DNA of 17,788 bases from Halobacteriales archaeon QH_10_70_21 (GTDB taxonomy: Archaea > Halobacteriota > Halobacteria > Halobacteriales > Haloarculaceae), in assembly GCA_003021325.1 (NCBI GenBank), contig PXQM01000202.1, positions 1-17,788 on the forward strand, in the 5' to 3' direction. This document shows, one piece after another, positions 1-6,797 of this stretch. Both the position numbers and the translations under genes were made by a program. Within the stretch, counting starts at the first letter, position 1; each line of letters opens with the position of its first letter. The notes under the pieces are model-generated. The model searched no databases. It worked only from the letters and a program-made list of their open reading frames with translations, and was not told the origin of the DNA.

Positions 1-345
1 GGCGCCGTCGACGGCCCGCATCGCGCGGGTCACGTCGCCGCCGAAGTCGACGTGGCCCGGCGTGTCGATGAGGTTGATGAGGTGGTTGGTGCCCCCGTAC
101 TCGTGGGTCATCGAGACGTTGGCGGCGTCGATGGTGATGCCGCGCTCCTGCTCGTCCTCCTCGGTGTCCATCGCGAGCTGTTGGCCCGCGCTCTCGTCGG
201 CGATCATCCCAGCGCCCGCAAGGAGGTTGTCGGTCAGCGTCGTCTTGCCGTGGTCGACGTGGGCGGCGATGGCGATGTTCCGGATGTTCTCCGGTTTGTC
301 CATCAGCCGCTCGCACTCCTGTACGATCTTCTTGCGTCGGCCCAT
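1..345 (-). CDS. fusA: Translation elongation factor EF-2, N-terminal part (cut by window edge)
   Basis: Archaeal EF-2 is the GTPase that drives ribosome translocation. The 115 residues present begin [15 protein letters not shown] and carry the GTPase motifs in order: G1 AHVDHGKT (residues 28-35), G2 RGITI (68-72) and G3 DTPGH (94-98). The family is normally about 725-730 residues, so only the start of the G domain lies in the window; the gene runs off the left edge. The ATG at 345 is chosen because it gives the usual archaeal EF-2 N-terminus. A T-rich stretch on the coding strand around 371-381 (CCCTTTTCAGG) sits about 30 bases upstream and is a plausible TATA region for a nearly leaderless transcript. 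Identification is certain from the motifs. Confidence 0.97.
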   Translation of the reverse strand, partial: MGRRKKIVQECERLMDKPENIRNIAIAAHVDHGKTTLTDNLLAGAGMIADESAGQQLAMDTEEDEQERGITIDAANVSMTHEYGGTNHLINLIDTPGHVDFGGDVTRAMRAVDGA

Positions 346-410
346 TATACACGCTCTTACCGACAGCAGCCTGAAAAGGGTAGTGTTTCGATGTTCCGGG
401 CGCGACGCGG

Positions 411-462
411 TAGCAAGCGGGCGGAAATCCGGGTCCTAGCAAGCGAGCGGAAATCCGGGCCC
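411..462. repeat. Tandem duplication of a 26-base unit
   Basis: Two adjacent 26-base copies (411-436 and 437-462) match at 24 of 26 positions; both start TAGCAAGCG and contain GCGGAAATCCGGG. They lie in the 148-base gap between the start of EF-2 and the end of the next minus-strand gene. No function is evident; a replication-slippage duplication is the simplest explanation. Confidence 0.85.
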
Positions 463-493
463 GGAGACCGAGCGCGCGCCCGAGGCGGCCCGG

Positions 494-1066
494 TCACGTC
501 CTGCCGCCCAGCAGCAACACGTAGTTGTGGACGACGAGAACCCCGTACCACAGCGCCGCTGCGAGCAGGAAATCGACGTCCCTCGGGCGCGGGAGCCCCC
601 GCACTATCGCGACGACGAGCACCGCGTAGGCGGTTCCGGCGAGCACAACCCCCGGCGTCCCGGCGACCCGGTACAGGAGCACCGTCACCGGGTGTAGCTC
701 CCGCACGCCCGGGACCGCGAAGAACCGCACCGTCGCGACCAGGTCGAGCAGCCAGACGGCCCCGAACGCCAGCCACAGGCGCCGCCGGCCCCGCCAGTCG
801 CGCCGATGGCGGCGCTGGAGCAACGCGTCGAGCTCGTTCTCGTCCCGGAGCCACGCCAGCACCCGCCAGAACCGGACGAAGAGGAACGCCGGCGCCAGGA
901 CCACGGCCCCTGCGAGGAGCAGCCTGAAGCCGGGGACCGCCGTCCGGAACTCGGCGACGACCGCGAGCCCGACGGCCAGCGCAGCCAGCGTTACCCGATG
1001 GTCACACCGCCGCCGGAGACGCCCCCAGCCGACCGGACCCGACCGCCGCACGATATCGAACCGCAT
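494..1066 (-). CDS. Predicted membrane protein, family not recognised
   Basis: A 190-residue protein with a basic N-terminus (MRFDIVRRSG) and about five hydrophobic segments near residues 25-40, 47-71, 98-113, 137-155 and 165-186. A charged loop around 74-97 is rich in Arg and probably cytoplasmic. No catalytic or binding motif was recognised, so no function is proposed. The ATG at 1066 is supported by a TATA-like box about 30 bases upstream. The protein is Arg- and Val-rich and less acidic than soluble halophile proteins, as usual for an integral membrane protein. It is the only frame here with a convincing promoter and membrane pattern; overlapping frames look like GC-rich shadows. Confidence 0.75.
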   Translation of the reverse strand: MRFDIVRRSGPVGWGRLRRRCDHRVTLAALAVGLAVVAEFRTAVPGFRLLLAGAVVLAPAFLFVRFWRVLAWLRDENELDALLQRRHRRDWRGRRRLWLAFGAVWLLDLVATVRFFAVPGVRELHPVTVLLYRVAGTPGVVLAGTAYAVLVVAIVRGLPRPRDVDFLLAAALWYGVLVVHNYVLLLGGRT

Positions 1067-1092
1067 GGTCCGTCCGAACTAACGGCTCCGGA

Positions 1093-1100
1093 GTAATATA
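1093..1100 (-). promoter_or_regulatory. TATA box for the 494-1066 gene
   Basis: On the minus strand the sequence reads TATATTAC, preceded by GGGGAATGG, which could hold a BRE. It is centred about 30 bases from the ATG at 1066, so transcription would start within a few bases of the start codon, the normal leaderless haloarchaeal layout. Confidence 0.6.
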
Positions 1101-1163
1101 CCATTCCCCGTTGGACCCCGCTTCGTGCCCGTGCGACGCCGTCGCCCGCTCCGAGGAGCGCCG

Positions 1164-1745
1164 TCAGCCGTCGAAGAACGCCAGCCCGTGGAGCCGCGAG
1201 TCGTCGGTCAGCTCCGGGTGGAAGGCGGTGCCGACGACGTTGTCCTGCCTGACGGCGACGGGGTTGCCGTCGACCTCGGCCAGCACCTCGACGCCGTCGC
1301 CGACCGAGCCGATGACGGGCGCCCGGATGAACACCGCCGGGAACGGCGCCTCGAGCCCGCGGACGTCGAGGGCCGCCTCGAAGCTGTCCTTCTGGCGCCC
1401 GAAGGCGTTGCGGTCGACGGTCACGTCGAGAACATCCAGCTCCGACACCCGGTCGTCGTTGGCGTCGCGGCTGGCGACGATGAGCCCGGCGCAGGTGACG
1501 AGCATCGGCTTGCCGGCCGCGGCGAAGGACCGCAGCTCCGCGTGGATGCCCTCCTCCTCGAGCAGCCGGGAGATGGTCGTCGACTCCCCGCCCGGCATCA
1601 GCAGCAGGTCGCAGTCGGGGACGGTCCCCGCCGTCCGTATCTCCTCGACCGTGACGGACTCGCCGTGGGCCTCGGCGGCCCGCTCGATGGCCGCGGCGTG
1701 TTCGGCGACGTCCCCCTGCACCGCGACGACGCCCGCTGTGAGCAT
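1164..1745 (-). CDS. pdxT: Pyridoxal 5'-phosphate synthase, glutaminase subunit PdxT
   Basis: PdxT hydrolyses glutamine and passes ammonia to PdxS, which builds the vitamin B6 cofactor PLP. The 193-residue length is typical. The class I glutamine amidotransferase triad is visible: Cys85 in TCAGL, His176 and Glu178 in HPE. The family motifs PGGEST (51-56) and NAFGRQ (113-118) are present. The partner pdxS is not in this window, so the two subunits are encoded apart here. The ATG at 1745 gives the usual short start before the first strand (TAGVVAVQGD). A T-run (TTTTTGCC on the coding strand, about 1767-1775) lies roughly 26 bases upstream as a TATA candidate. The palindrome-ended repeat begins 55 bases upstream of the start. 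Confidence 0.97.
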   Translation of the reverse strand: MLTAGVVAVQGDVAEHAAAIERAAEAHGESVTVEEIRTAGTVPDCDLLLMPGGESTTISRLLEEEGIHAELRSFAAAGKPMLVTCAGLIVASRDANDDRVSELDVLDVTVDRNAFGRQKDSFEAALDVRGLEAPFPAVFIRAPVIGSVGDGVEVLAEVDGNPVAVRQDNVVGTAFHPELTDDSRLHGLAFFDG

Positions 1746-1800
1746 ACGGCGTCTAGCCGATTCCGTGGCAAAAACCCCTCGAAACGGGCGGAACGCGGGT

Positions 1801-1912
1801 CATACTGCCGGCTGTAATTACGTGAAGATTCGTCCGAGATATTCGACGGTAGCGGGTCTGTAACACCCGGCTCAAAACACCCCCGTTCGAGATAGTTACA
1901 GCCGGCAGTATG
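1801..1912 (-). repeat. 112-base palindrome-ended repeat, copy 1
   Basis: The element starts with CATACTGCCGGCTGTAA (1801-1817) and ends with the exact reverse complement (1896-1912), a perfect 17-base terminal inverted repeat. Read on the minus strand, the strand on which the flanking genes are transcribed, its whole 112 bases align without gaps to 7446-7557 at 97 of 112 positions. The interior is conserved as well as the ends, including CTATCTCGAACG, CCGTCGAATATCTCG and ACGAATCTTCACGTA. It lies between the 3' end of the CDF transporter and the promoter of pdxT. It has no coding capacity of note. It could be a MITE-like mobile repeat or a repeat specifying a structured RNA at transcript ends. 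Confidence 0.85.
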
Positions 1913-1999
1913 AACGTCCGTTCGGGATATTCGTGGCAACGGTTCCGTATCTCTCGACGCCAGGCATCCCCGTTCGAGACAGGTACAGCCGGCAGTATC
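1913..1999 (-). repeat. Diverged, 3'-truncated copy of the same repeat (copy 3)
   Basis: Read on the minus strand this begins GATACTGCCGGCTGTACC, then follows the interior of the 112-base element (TCTCGAACG, then GGAACCGTTGCC, then CGAATATC) with more mismatches and one single-base gap. It stops at GTTCA just where the right inverted end should follow, and copy 1 begins there instead. The two copies are therefore in head-to-tail tandem. Its outer end supplies the TGA stop codon of the CDF transporter gene. Confidence 0.75.
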
Positions 2000-2963
2000 A
2001 GATCTCCGGTTCGACGTAGACGACGCTCACCCGGTCGTCGCGCTCCTTCATCCGCGCCTCGATGTCGCCGATAGCGTCGTCGACCGCCCCGGTGTCGAGG
2101 TTCGACCGGAAGCTCGCGTCGGCCGTCACGAGGACCGCCCGGGGCCCGATGAACACCGTCCGGAGGTTGTCGACGTGGGCGACGGACTCGTGGCCGGCGA
2201 GGATGTCATTCAGGTCGGTCTCGACGGTCTCGTCGAGGCTCTCCCCGACGATGAGCCGCTTGTTCTCGGCCGCGAGCAGCACCGCGAACAGCATGAGCAG
2301 GACCCCGATAACGATGGCGCCGGCGGCGTCGTAGAGGGGGTTCTCGAGGACGCGCGCGGCCGTGATGCCGACCAGTGCCACTACCAGCCCGACGAGGGCG
2401 ACCGTGTCCTCGGTGAATGCCGTCAGCGTCGTCAGGTCGCTGGTCTGCTCGAACGCCTCGCGGTACCCCGACCAGCCGTACTCGTCCATCTGCCGCTTGA
2501 GTTCGGCCCGGGCCTTCACGAACGCGTAGGTCTCGAAGGCGATACCGCCCAGGAGGACGGCCACGGACACCCAGAAGGGGTCGAACGGCAGCGGAATGTC
2601 GATGGTGAAGCCGAGGAACTCCGCAGCCCCGGTCTCGCCCCCCTCGCTGGGGTGTCGTATCTTGTGGATGCCGTGATTGAGGCTCTCCCATCCCGCGATG
2701 CCGAACAGCAGCACGGACACGAGGAAGGCGTAGAAGAACTGCGCCTTCCCGTAGCCGAACGGGTGCGCCTGTGTGGCCTCCCGCTGGCTGTACTTGATAC
2801 CGACGAGCAACAGCACCTGGTTGCCCGTGTCGGAGATGGAGTGGTACGTCTCGGCCAGCATCGACGGGCTCCCGGTCAGCAGGAAGCCGATGAACTTCAG
2901 GACCGCGATACCACCGTTTGCGAACATCGCGGCGACGACGACGCCAGTGCTGCCACCAGCCAT
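1998..2963 (-). CDS. Cation diffusion facilitator (CDF) family transporter, SLC30A9/ZnT9-like
   Basis: A 321-residue CDF protein, expected to export Zn2+ or another divalent metal across the cytoplasmic membrane in exchange for protons. Six hydrophobic segments lie near residues 8-30, 42-57, 75-95, 129-147, 184-203 and 211-231, followed by a soluble C-terminal domain (about 235-321). The intramembrane site is suggested by HSISD (His41, Asp45) in helix 2 and FTEDTVAL (Glu185, Asp186) in helix 5. The loop motif AHPFGYGKAQFFYAF (66-80) points to the ZnT9-like branch. The exact metal cannot be read from sequence. The ATG at 2963 has a TATA candidate (CTTAG on the coding strand, about 2990). The TGA stop (2000-1998) overlaps the end of a repeat copy. 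Bases 2524-2613 are the source of the inverted copy inside the neighbouring phosphodiesterase pseudogene. Confidence 0.92.
   Translation of the reverse strand: MAGGSTGVVVAAMFANGGIAVLKFIGFLLTGSPSMLAETYHSISDTGNQVLLLVGIKYSQREATQAHPFGYGKAQFFYAFLVSVLLFGIAGWESLNHGIHKIRHPSEGGETGAAEFLGFTIDIPLPFDPFWVSVAVLLGGIAFETYAFVKARAELKRQMDEYGWSGYREAFEQTSDLTTLTAFTEDTVALVGLVVALVGITAARVLENPLYDAAGAIVIGVLLMLFAVLLAAENKRLIVGESLDETVETDLNDILAGHESVAHVDNLRTVFIGPRAVLVTADASFRSNLDTGAVDDAIGDIEARMKERDDRVSVVYVEPEI
2524..2613 (-). repeat. Donor segment of a 90-base inverted duplication
   Basis: This part of the CDF coding sequence (residues around FTIDIPLPFDPFWVSVAV onward) is repeated in reverse orientation at 3225-3314 with 88 of 90 bases identical. 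Here it is in frame and fits the transporter, so this is the original. Confidence 0.9.
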
Positions 2964-3023
2964 ACGGTCCGCGTCGTTCGGGGGCCACTAAGCCGTTGGT
3001 GTCATACCGAAGGCCTGCCTATT

Positions 3024-3442
3024 GTGCGCATGCTCGTCGTCTGCTCGGACACCCACAGTCGGGAGTCGCCACGCCTCGAGGGCCGAACCGAGACCGCCGT
3101 CGAGGAAGCCGACCTCGTGGTCCACGCCGGCGACTTCACGACGGGCGCGGTGCTCGAGGCGTTCCAGGCCCGCTGTGACCTCCGCGGCGTCTACGGCAAC
3201 AACGACCGGCCGGCGATCCGCGAGCGGCTTCCCCATCGACATCCCGCTGCCGTTCGACCCCTTCTGGGTGTCCGTGGCCGTCCTCCTGGGCGGTATCGCC
3301 TTCGAGACCTACGCACCCGCGGTGGCACCGGCCGGCGCACGCGGAACTGGAGTGGGACGGCGGCGCGGCAAAGGGCCAGTTGGTCGAGCCGTCCGGCGAG
3401 ATACTCCAGCGGTTCGAGGTCGAACCGCGGCCTGTCGCCTGA
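3024..3442 (+). pseudogene. YfcE/MJ0936-type metallophosphoesterase, broken by an inverted insertion
   Basis: The first 68 residues (from ATG 3030) are a clear YfcE-type phosphodiesterase start: SDTH with Asp7 and His9, HAGDFTTG with Asp35, and GNND with Asn57, all metal ligands of the calcineurin-like fold. After ERLP (about 3232) the reading becomes a copy of the CDF transporter gene in inverted orientation. After about 3314 a normal family C-terminus resumes in a different frame (THPRWHRPAHAELEW to EPRPVA, TGA at 3440-3442). The middle of the protein, which should hold the remaining metal-binding His motifs (such as GHTH), is missing, and the two ends are out of frame. The gene cannot make a working enzyme. 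It may start at GTG 3024 or ATG 3030. It is divergent from the CDF gene, 60 bases away. Confidence 0.85.
3225..3314 (+). repeat. Inverted 90-base copy of the CDF gene inside the phosphodiesterase
   Basis: Bases 3225-3314 match the reverse complement of 2524-2613 at 88 of 90 positions; the differences are at 3232 and 3243. In one frame the copy encodes IDIPLPFDPFWVSVAV as in the transporter. The first seven bases (CGGCTTC) also fit the native phosphodiesterase codons for ERLP, and the last four (ACGC) could belong to the native THPR codons, so both junctions show short microhomology. Confidence 0.9.
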
Positions 3443-3730
3443 TACGCCGACGCCGTCGCCGCTGACGCCGGTGGTCTCGGCCACGGACCCGCGACACCCC
3501 CGGCGCCGACGAGACGAGCGACGACGGTCCGTCCGACGAGCCGTGAGGAACACCGATGGGCAGGGGACGCCGGGGTGCAGGCGGTGGCGATGGAGGGCCG
3601 AAGCGGGGGATCCGGGGGGACCCTCGCGACGGTGGTGGAATCCCCGGCGCAGTTCGACCATGGACTGCCCGGGATAAAACGACGACGTAAGCTCAAACGA
3701 GCCTTTTAGCTACCGAAACCGAGCGACGAG
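3443..3730. other. Gene-free stretch between the phosphodiesterase remnant and the regulator gene
   Basis: No convincing gene was found in this 288-base gap; its open frames are Arg/Pro-rich shadows. The only structure noted is a short hairpin near the right end, GCTC (3691-3694), loop, GAGC (3699-3702), followed by CTTTTAG. This might help end transcription of the convergent genes on either side, but the stem is only four bases and the call is weak. Confidence 0.5.
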
Positions 3731-4698
3731 TCAGGGCCGCGCGCGGAGGTAGGTCATCGCGACGACGACCGACAGGACCGTCAGGCCGCCGATGAAGAAC
3801 GCCAGCCCCGGCGGCAGCCCGCCGGCGAGCAGGCCGTCGAAGAGCCCGTCGAGGAAATCGAGCGGGCCGGCGCCGCCGCTCTCGGTTGCGACGGGTGTAT
3901 CCGTCGGCGCCGGGGTGTCCGCCACGGGGGCCTCCGTCTCGGTCGCAACGTCCCGTGCGGGCGTCGGCGCCGGCGTCTGTGCCTCCGTCCCGGCCGGCTC
4001 CGGCGTCCCGGTCGCCCGCTCGGCCGGTGTGGCCGTCCCCTCGCTCCCGTTCGCCGCGACGTCGACCTCCGCCTCCTCGGTCGCCGTCCCCGTGGACTCG
4101 TCGGTCGTCTCGGCGGTGAAATTGCGGTCGTCGTCGCCTGCACCGTTGCCGCCCCCGGCTCCGTTCCCGTTGCCGGCGGCCGCTCCGTCGCCGTTGCCGT
4201 CCTCCGGCACCGGCGTGGCGGTCGCGGCGTCCCCGGCTCCCCCGTCGGCCTCGTCGCGGGTGCTCCGGAGGATGCTCTGCCCGAACAGCTCCTGGATGGC
4301 GAGGGACCCGACGACCAGCGCGAGGACGCCGCCGAAGAGACGAGAGAGGGCGGCCCGCAGCCCCGAGGCCCGCTCCTGCTCGCCGGCGTAGATGACCAGC
4401 GGGCTGTCGGCCGGCCCGTAGACTGCCATCTCGCGGCCCTTCTCCGAGTATGCGGTGCCGACGACCTCGATGGCGCCGGCGTTTTCGAGCTTCTCGAGGT
4501 GGTACTGGGCGTTCTGCAGCGACGTGTCGACGCGGTCGGCCAGCTCGGCGGGCGGGGCGGGGTCCTCGTGGAGTTCCGAGAGCAGCGCCCGGGCCGTGTC
4601 CGAGGAGAGGGCGGCCATCAGCTCGTCGGCCTGTCGAGGCCGACGAGCCGCGGGTCGCTGTCCGGGGAGACGTCCGGACTGGAGGGCAGGAGGCTCAT
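3731..4698 (-). CDS. Membrane-anchored ArsR-like winged-helix regulator (with one frameshift)
   Basis: The N-terminal 22 residues (MSLLPSSPDVSPDSDPRLVG, ATG at 4698) and the downstream part (ADELMAALSSDTARALL onward) fit one haloarchaeal protein but sit in different frames. One missing base between 4630 and 4631 explains it; repaired, the protein would be about 322 residues. It has a winged-helix DNA-binding domain (about 27-90, with SLQNAQYHLEKLENAG as recognition region), a hydrophobic segment (about 116-132), a long linker rich in Gly, Thr, Pro, Glu and Ala, and a C-terminal membrane segment ending TYLRARP. The likely role is membrane-tethered transcription control; the signal is unknown. 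It is divergent from the small membrane protein at 4776. Read without repair, translation could only start internally, for example at ATG 4620, leaving the domain nearly whole. Confidence 0.8.
4622..4647. other. Perfect 11-base hairpin at the regulator frameshift
   Basis: CTCGTCGGCCT (4622-4632) is followed by four bases and its exact reverse complement (4637-4647). The frameshift of the surrounding gene falls within the left arm. Hairpins of this kind cause both replication slippage and base-calling errors. Confidence 0.7.
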
Positions 4699-4709
4699 CG
4701 AACACTCGT

Positions 4710-4719
4710 TTCACGTGAA
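4710..4719. promoter_or_regulatory. Candidate operator palindrome TTCACGTGAA
   Basis: A perfect 10-base palindrome lies 12 bases upstream of the regulator start (4698) and 57 bases before the divergent small gene at 4776. Its place in the shared promoter region suggests an operator, perhaps for the winged-helix protein itself. The same CACGTG core recurs before the DUF5684 gene. Confidence 0.45.
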
Positions 4720-4775
4720 GGTGCATGAACCTTGTTCCCCGAAACCACTTTGTACTGGCGCGAAAACCGGCGGTC

Positions 4776-4952
4776 ATGCTCCTCTCCCTCGCCGCGACCC
4801 CGGCAACGGTCGCACAGTCGCTCCCCGGCGACGTCGACCCCGTCCTCGTCGGCATCGTCACGGTCCTCCTGCTCATCGTGTTCGCCTTCTTCCTGCTCAT
4901 CCGCCGGACGCTGCTGAGCTTCTCGGAGGGGATGAGAAAGGGGCGGCGCTGA
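4776..4952 (+). CDS. Small single-pass membrane protein (DUF7859-like)
   Basis: A 58-residue protein: a hydrophobic start (MLLSLAATPATVAQS) that looks like a signal or first membrane segment, then VDPVLVGIVTVLLLIVFAFF as a strong transmembrane helix, and a short basic tail (RRTLLSFSEGMRKGRR). The family resemblance to a small haloarchaeal protein found next to this kind of regulator is from memory and was not checked. The ATG at 4776 is preferred over an upstream ATG at 4725, because the intervening residues look like untranslated promoter sequence and the shorter form starts cleanly at the hydrophobic segment. It is divergent from the membrane-anchored regulator. No function is known. Confidence 0.7.
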   Translation: MLLSLAATPATVAQSLPGDVDPVLVGIVTVLLLIVFAFFLLIRRTLLSFSEGMRKGRR

Positions 4953-5063
4953 CCTGCAGTCGCCGGGCAGCCCCGCCGCCGCCGAGAAATCGCCGGCACC
5001 TTCGGACGACCGAACCGGACGACGACCGACGGGCTTTTGACCTCGCCTGCACGGTCTCCGAAC

Positions 5064-5468
5064 ATGCCGAGTGTCTCCGACCCCGAGAGCCCGCCAGCCG
5101 ACGCGCACGAGGAAGCGCCCGGCTCCGAGGTGAGCGAGGAGGAGCGAACGTGGGGAATCCTGGCCCACGCGGGCGGCTTCGCCGGTCTGGCCGTCCCGTT
5201 CGGGAACGTCCTCGCCCCGCTCGTGGTCTGGCTCGTCAAGAAGGACGAGAGCCGGTTCGTCGACGAGAACGGCAAACGGGCGCTGAACTTCCAGCTCACC
5301 TGGTCGGTCGTCCTCCTCGTCACCGCCCTCTCGGTGCTGGTCGGCGTCGGGGTGGTGCTCTTCCCGCTCGCGATACTCGCGTGGCTGATTCTCACCGTCG
5401 TCGGGACCGTGCGGGCGAGCGAGGACGAGGTGTACGACTACCCGCTGACGGTCGATTTCGTCGACTGA
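5064..5468 (+). CDS. DUF4870 family membrane protein
   Basis: A 134-residue protein with an acidic N-terminal tail (residues 1-28), then hydrophobic segments near 30-57, 76-98 and 100-116. The DUF4870 hallmark FVDENGKRALNFQLT (65-79) lies between segments one and two. Function is unknown. The ATG at 5064 (MPSVSDPESP) is chosen over an in-frame codon at 5037 because CTTTTGA (5034-5040) sits about 26 bases before it, as a TATA box for a leaderless message should. The gene converges on threonine aldolase with 34 bases between the stop codons. Confidence 0.88.
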   Translation: MPSVSDPESPPADAHEEAPGSEVSEEERTWGILAHAGGFAGLAVPFGNVLAPLVVWLVKKDESRFVDENGKRALNFQLTWSVVLLVTALSVLVGVGVVLFPLAILAWLILTVVGTVRASEDEVYDYPLTVDFVD

Positions 5469-5502
5469 CGACCGGTCGAGGTGGCGGCCGCCCACGGCCC
5501 GC

Positions 5503-6507
5503 TCAGCCGGCTCCGATTCGCTCGATTGCGGTCTCGACGTCGTCGCGGTCGACGTCGAGGTGGGTGCAGAACCGGACGACGTGTTCGCCGAACGGCACGC
5601 CGAGCACGCCGGCCGCCTCGCAGCGCTCCAGGAACGCCTCGGCCGGCTCGTCCGTCTCGACGAGGACGATGTTCGTCTCCGGGTCGCGGGCGTCCAGCCC
5701 CTCGAGGGCGTCGAGCCCCGCGGCGAGGCGCTCGGCGTTGGCGTGGTCCGCCGCGAGGCGGTCGCGGTTCTCGAGCGCGACGAGCCCCGGCGCGGCGACG
5801 AGCCCGGCCTGGCGCATCCCGCCGCCGAAGAGCTTCCGGACCCGGCGGGCCGCCTCGACGAACGCCTCGTCGCCGGCAAGCATCGACCCGACCGGTGCGC
5901 CGAGTCCCTTCGACAGACAGCACATCACCGAGTCGACGTCGCGCGCGAGCCGGGCGGCGTCGACGTCCTGGGCCGCCGCCGCGTTGAACAGCCGCGCGCC
6001 GTCGAGGTGGACCGGCACGTCGCGGTCGTGGGCCGCCTGGCAGGCCGCGTCGATGCGGTCGGGCGCGATGGCGGTCCCGCCCCTGCTGTTGTGGGTGTTC
6101 TCGAGACACACCAGCCCGGTCCCCGGGCGGTGGCCGTCGGCGGCCACGTACCCCTCGGCGATGGCCTCGGGGGTGACGACGCCGCGGTCCCCCCCGTCGA
6201 CCGTCCGGGCCTGGAGCTCGGCGTGCTGGGCCAGCCCCGCCAGCTCCCACTTGTAGACGTGGCTCTCGCGCTCGACGAGCGCCTCCTGGCCCCGCTCGGT
6301 GTGGACGCGGGCGGCGATCTGGTTGCCCATCGTCCCGGTCGGGACGAACAGCGCGGCCTCCATCCCGAGGACGTCCGCGACGGTGGCCTCGAGCTCGTTG
6401 ACCGTCGGGTCCTCGCGGTAGACGTCGTCGCCGACCTCGGCGTCGGCCGCCGCCTCCCGCATCGCCGCCGACGGCCGCGTCACGGTGTCGCTCCGCAGGT
6501 CTATCAT
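5503..6507 (-). CDS. ltaE: Low-specificity threonine aldolase (PLP-dependent)
   Basis: This fold type I PLP enzyme splits threonine or allo-threonine into glycine and acetaldehyde. The 334-residue length matches the family. The N-terminal IDLRSDTVTRPS (2-13), His83 that stacks on PLP, HLDGARLFNA (167-176, with Asp169 and Arg172) and the Schiff-base lysine Lys200 in CLSKGLGAPVGS are all seen. The preference for L- or L-allo-threonine cannot be read from this. The ATG at 6507 gives the standard start. A coding-strand CTAAG lies about 27 bases upstream (about 6531-6535) as a weak TATA candidate. It stands alone and converges with the DUF4870 gene. PdxT nearby makes its cofactor, but the genes are far apart and no functional link is implied. 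Confidence 0.93.
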   Translation of the reverse strand: MIDLRSDTVTRPSAAMREAAADAEVGDDVYREDPTVNELEATVADVLGMEAALFVPTGTMGNQIAARVHTERGQEALVERESHVYKWELAGLAQHAELQARTVDGGDRGVVTPEAIAEGYVAADGHRPGTGLVCLENTHNSRGGTAIAPDRIDAACQAAHDRDVPVHLDGARLFNAAAAQDVDAARLARDVDSVMCCLSKGLGAPVGSMLAGDEAFVEAARRVRKLFGGGMRQAGLVAAPGLVALENRDRLAADHANAERLAAGLDALEGLDARDPETNIVLVETDEPAEAFLERCEAAGVLGVPFGEHVVRFCTHLDVDRDDVETAIERIGAG

Positions 6508-6797
6508 ACCCCAAGACCGGGCGCCGGCGACTTAGCGGTGGCGGCGCCCAGCCCCCGGGTTCCGCCCTCGGGACCTGCCGGGAACACCGGACAGCACGGT
6601 GAGGACGACCCGGGAGCCACGCCGGGACCGCTCCGCCCCCGGCCGTTCGACCGTCGAACAGTGCTACCACGGCTCTCGGCAGAGTTATGCTCTCGTACGA
6701 CGTACATGCGTTGTACAATCCGTTGCAGTTGCGTTCTCCGTGATTCGAGACCGGCTCTCGGGGCCGGCGTCGCTCCGCAATCGATCGGGAGACCCGG
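6508..6797. other. Gene-free divergent promoter region with several small palindromes
   Basis: No gene is supported in these 290 bases between the starts of threonine aldolase and the DUF4013 gene. Palindromes lie close together: GTACGACGTAC (6695-6705), TTGTACAA (6711-6718), and two competing hairpins, CGAGA/TCTCG (6746-6760) and CCGGC/GCCGG (6751-6767). The first two would suit an operator for the DUF4013 gene, which then would have a leader of some 50-80 bases. GGGAG shortly before ATG 6798 could be a Shine-Dalgarno site. Confidence 0.5.

Noticed and set aside
1801..1999. CRISPR-like pattern of a 15-17 base motif repeated about every 90 bases
   Set aside because: The motif alternates in orientation and the sequences between are related to each other, so they are not spacers; it is a palindrome-ended element.
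2175..3677. 500-codon plus-strand open frame
   Set aside because: It runs antisense through the CDF gene; only the part from about 3024 to 3232 is real protein sequence (phosphodiesterase start). The rest is a GC-rich shadow.
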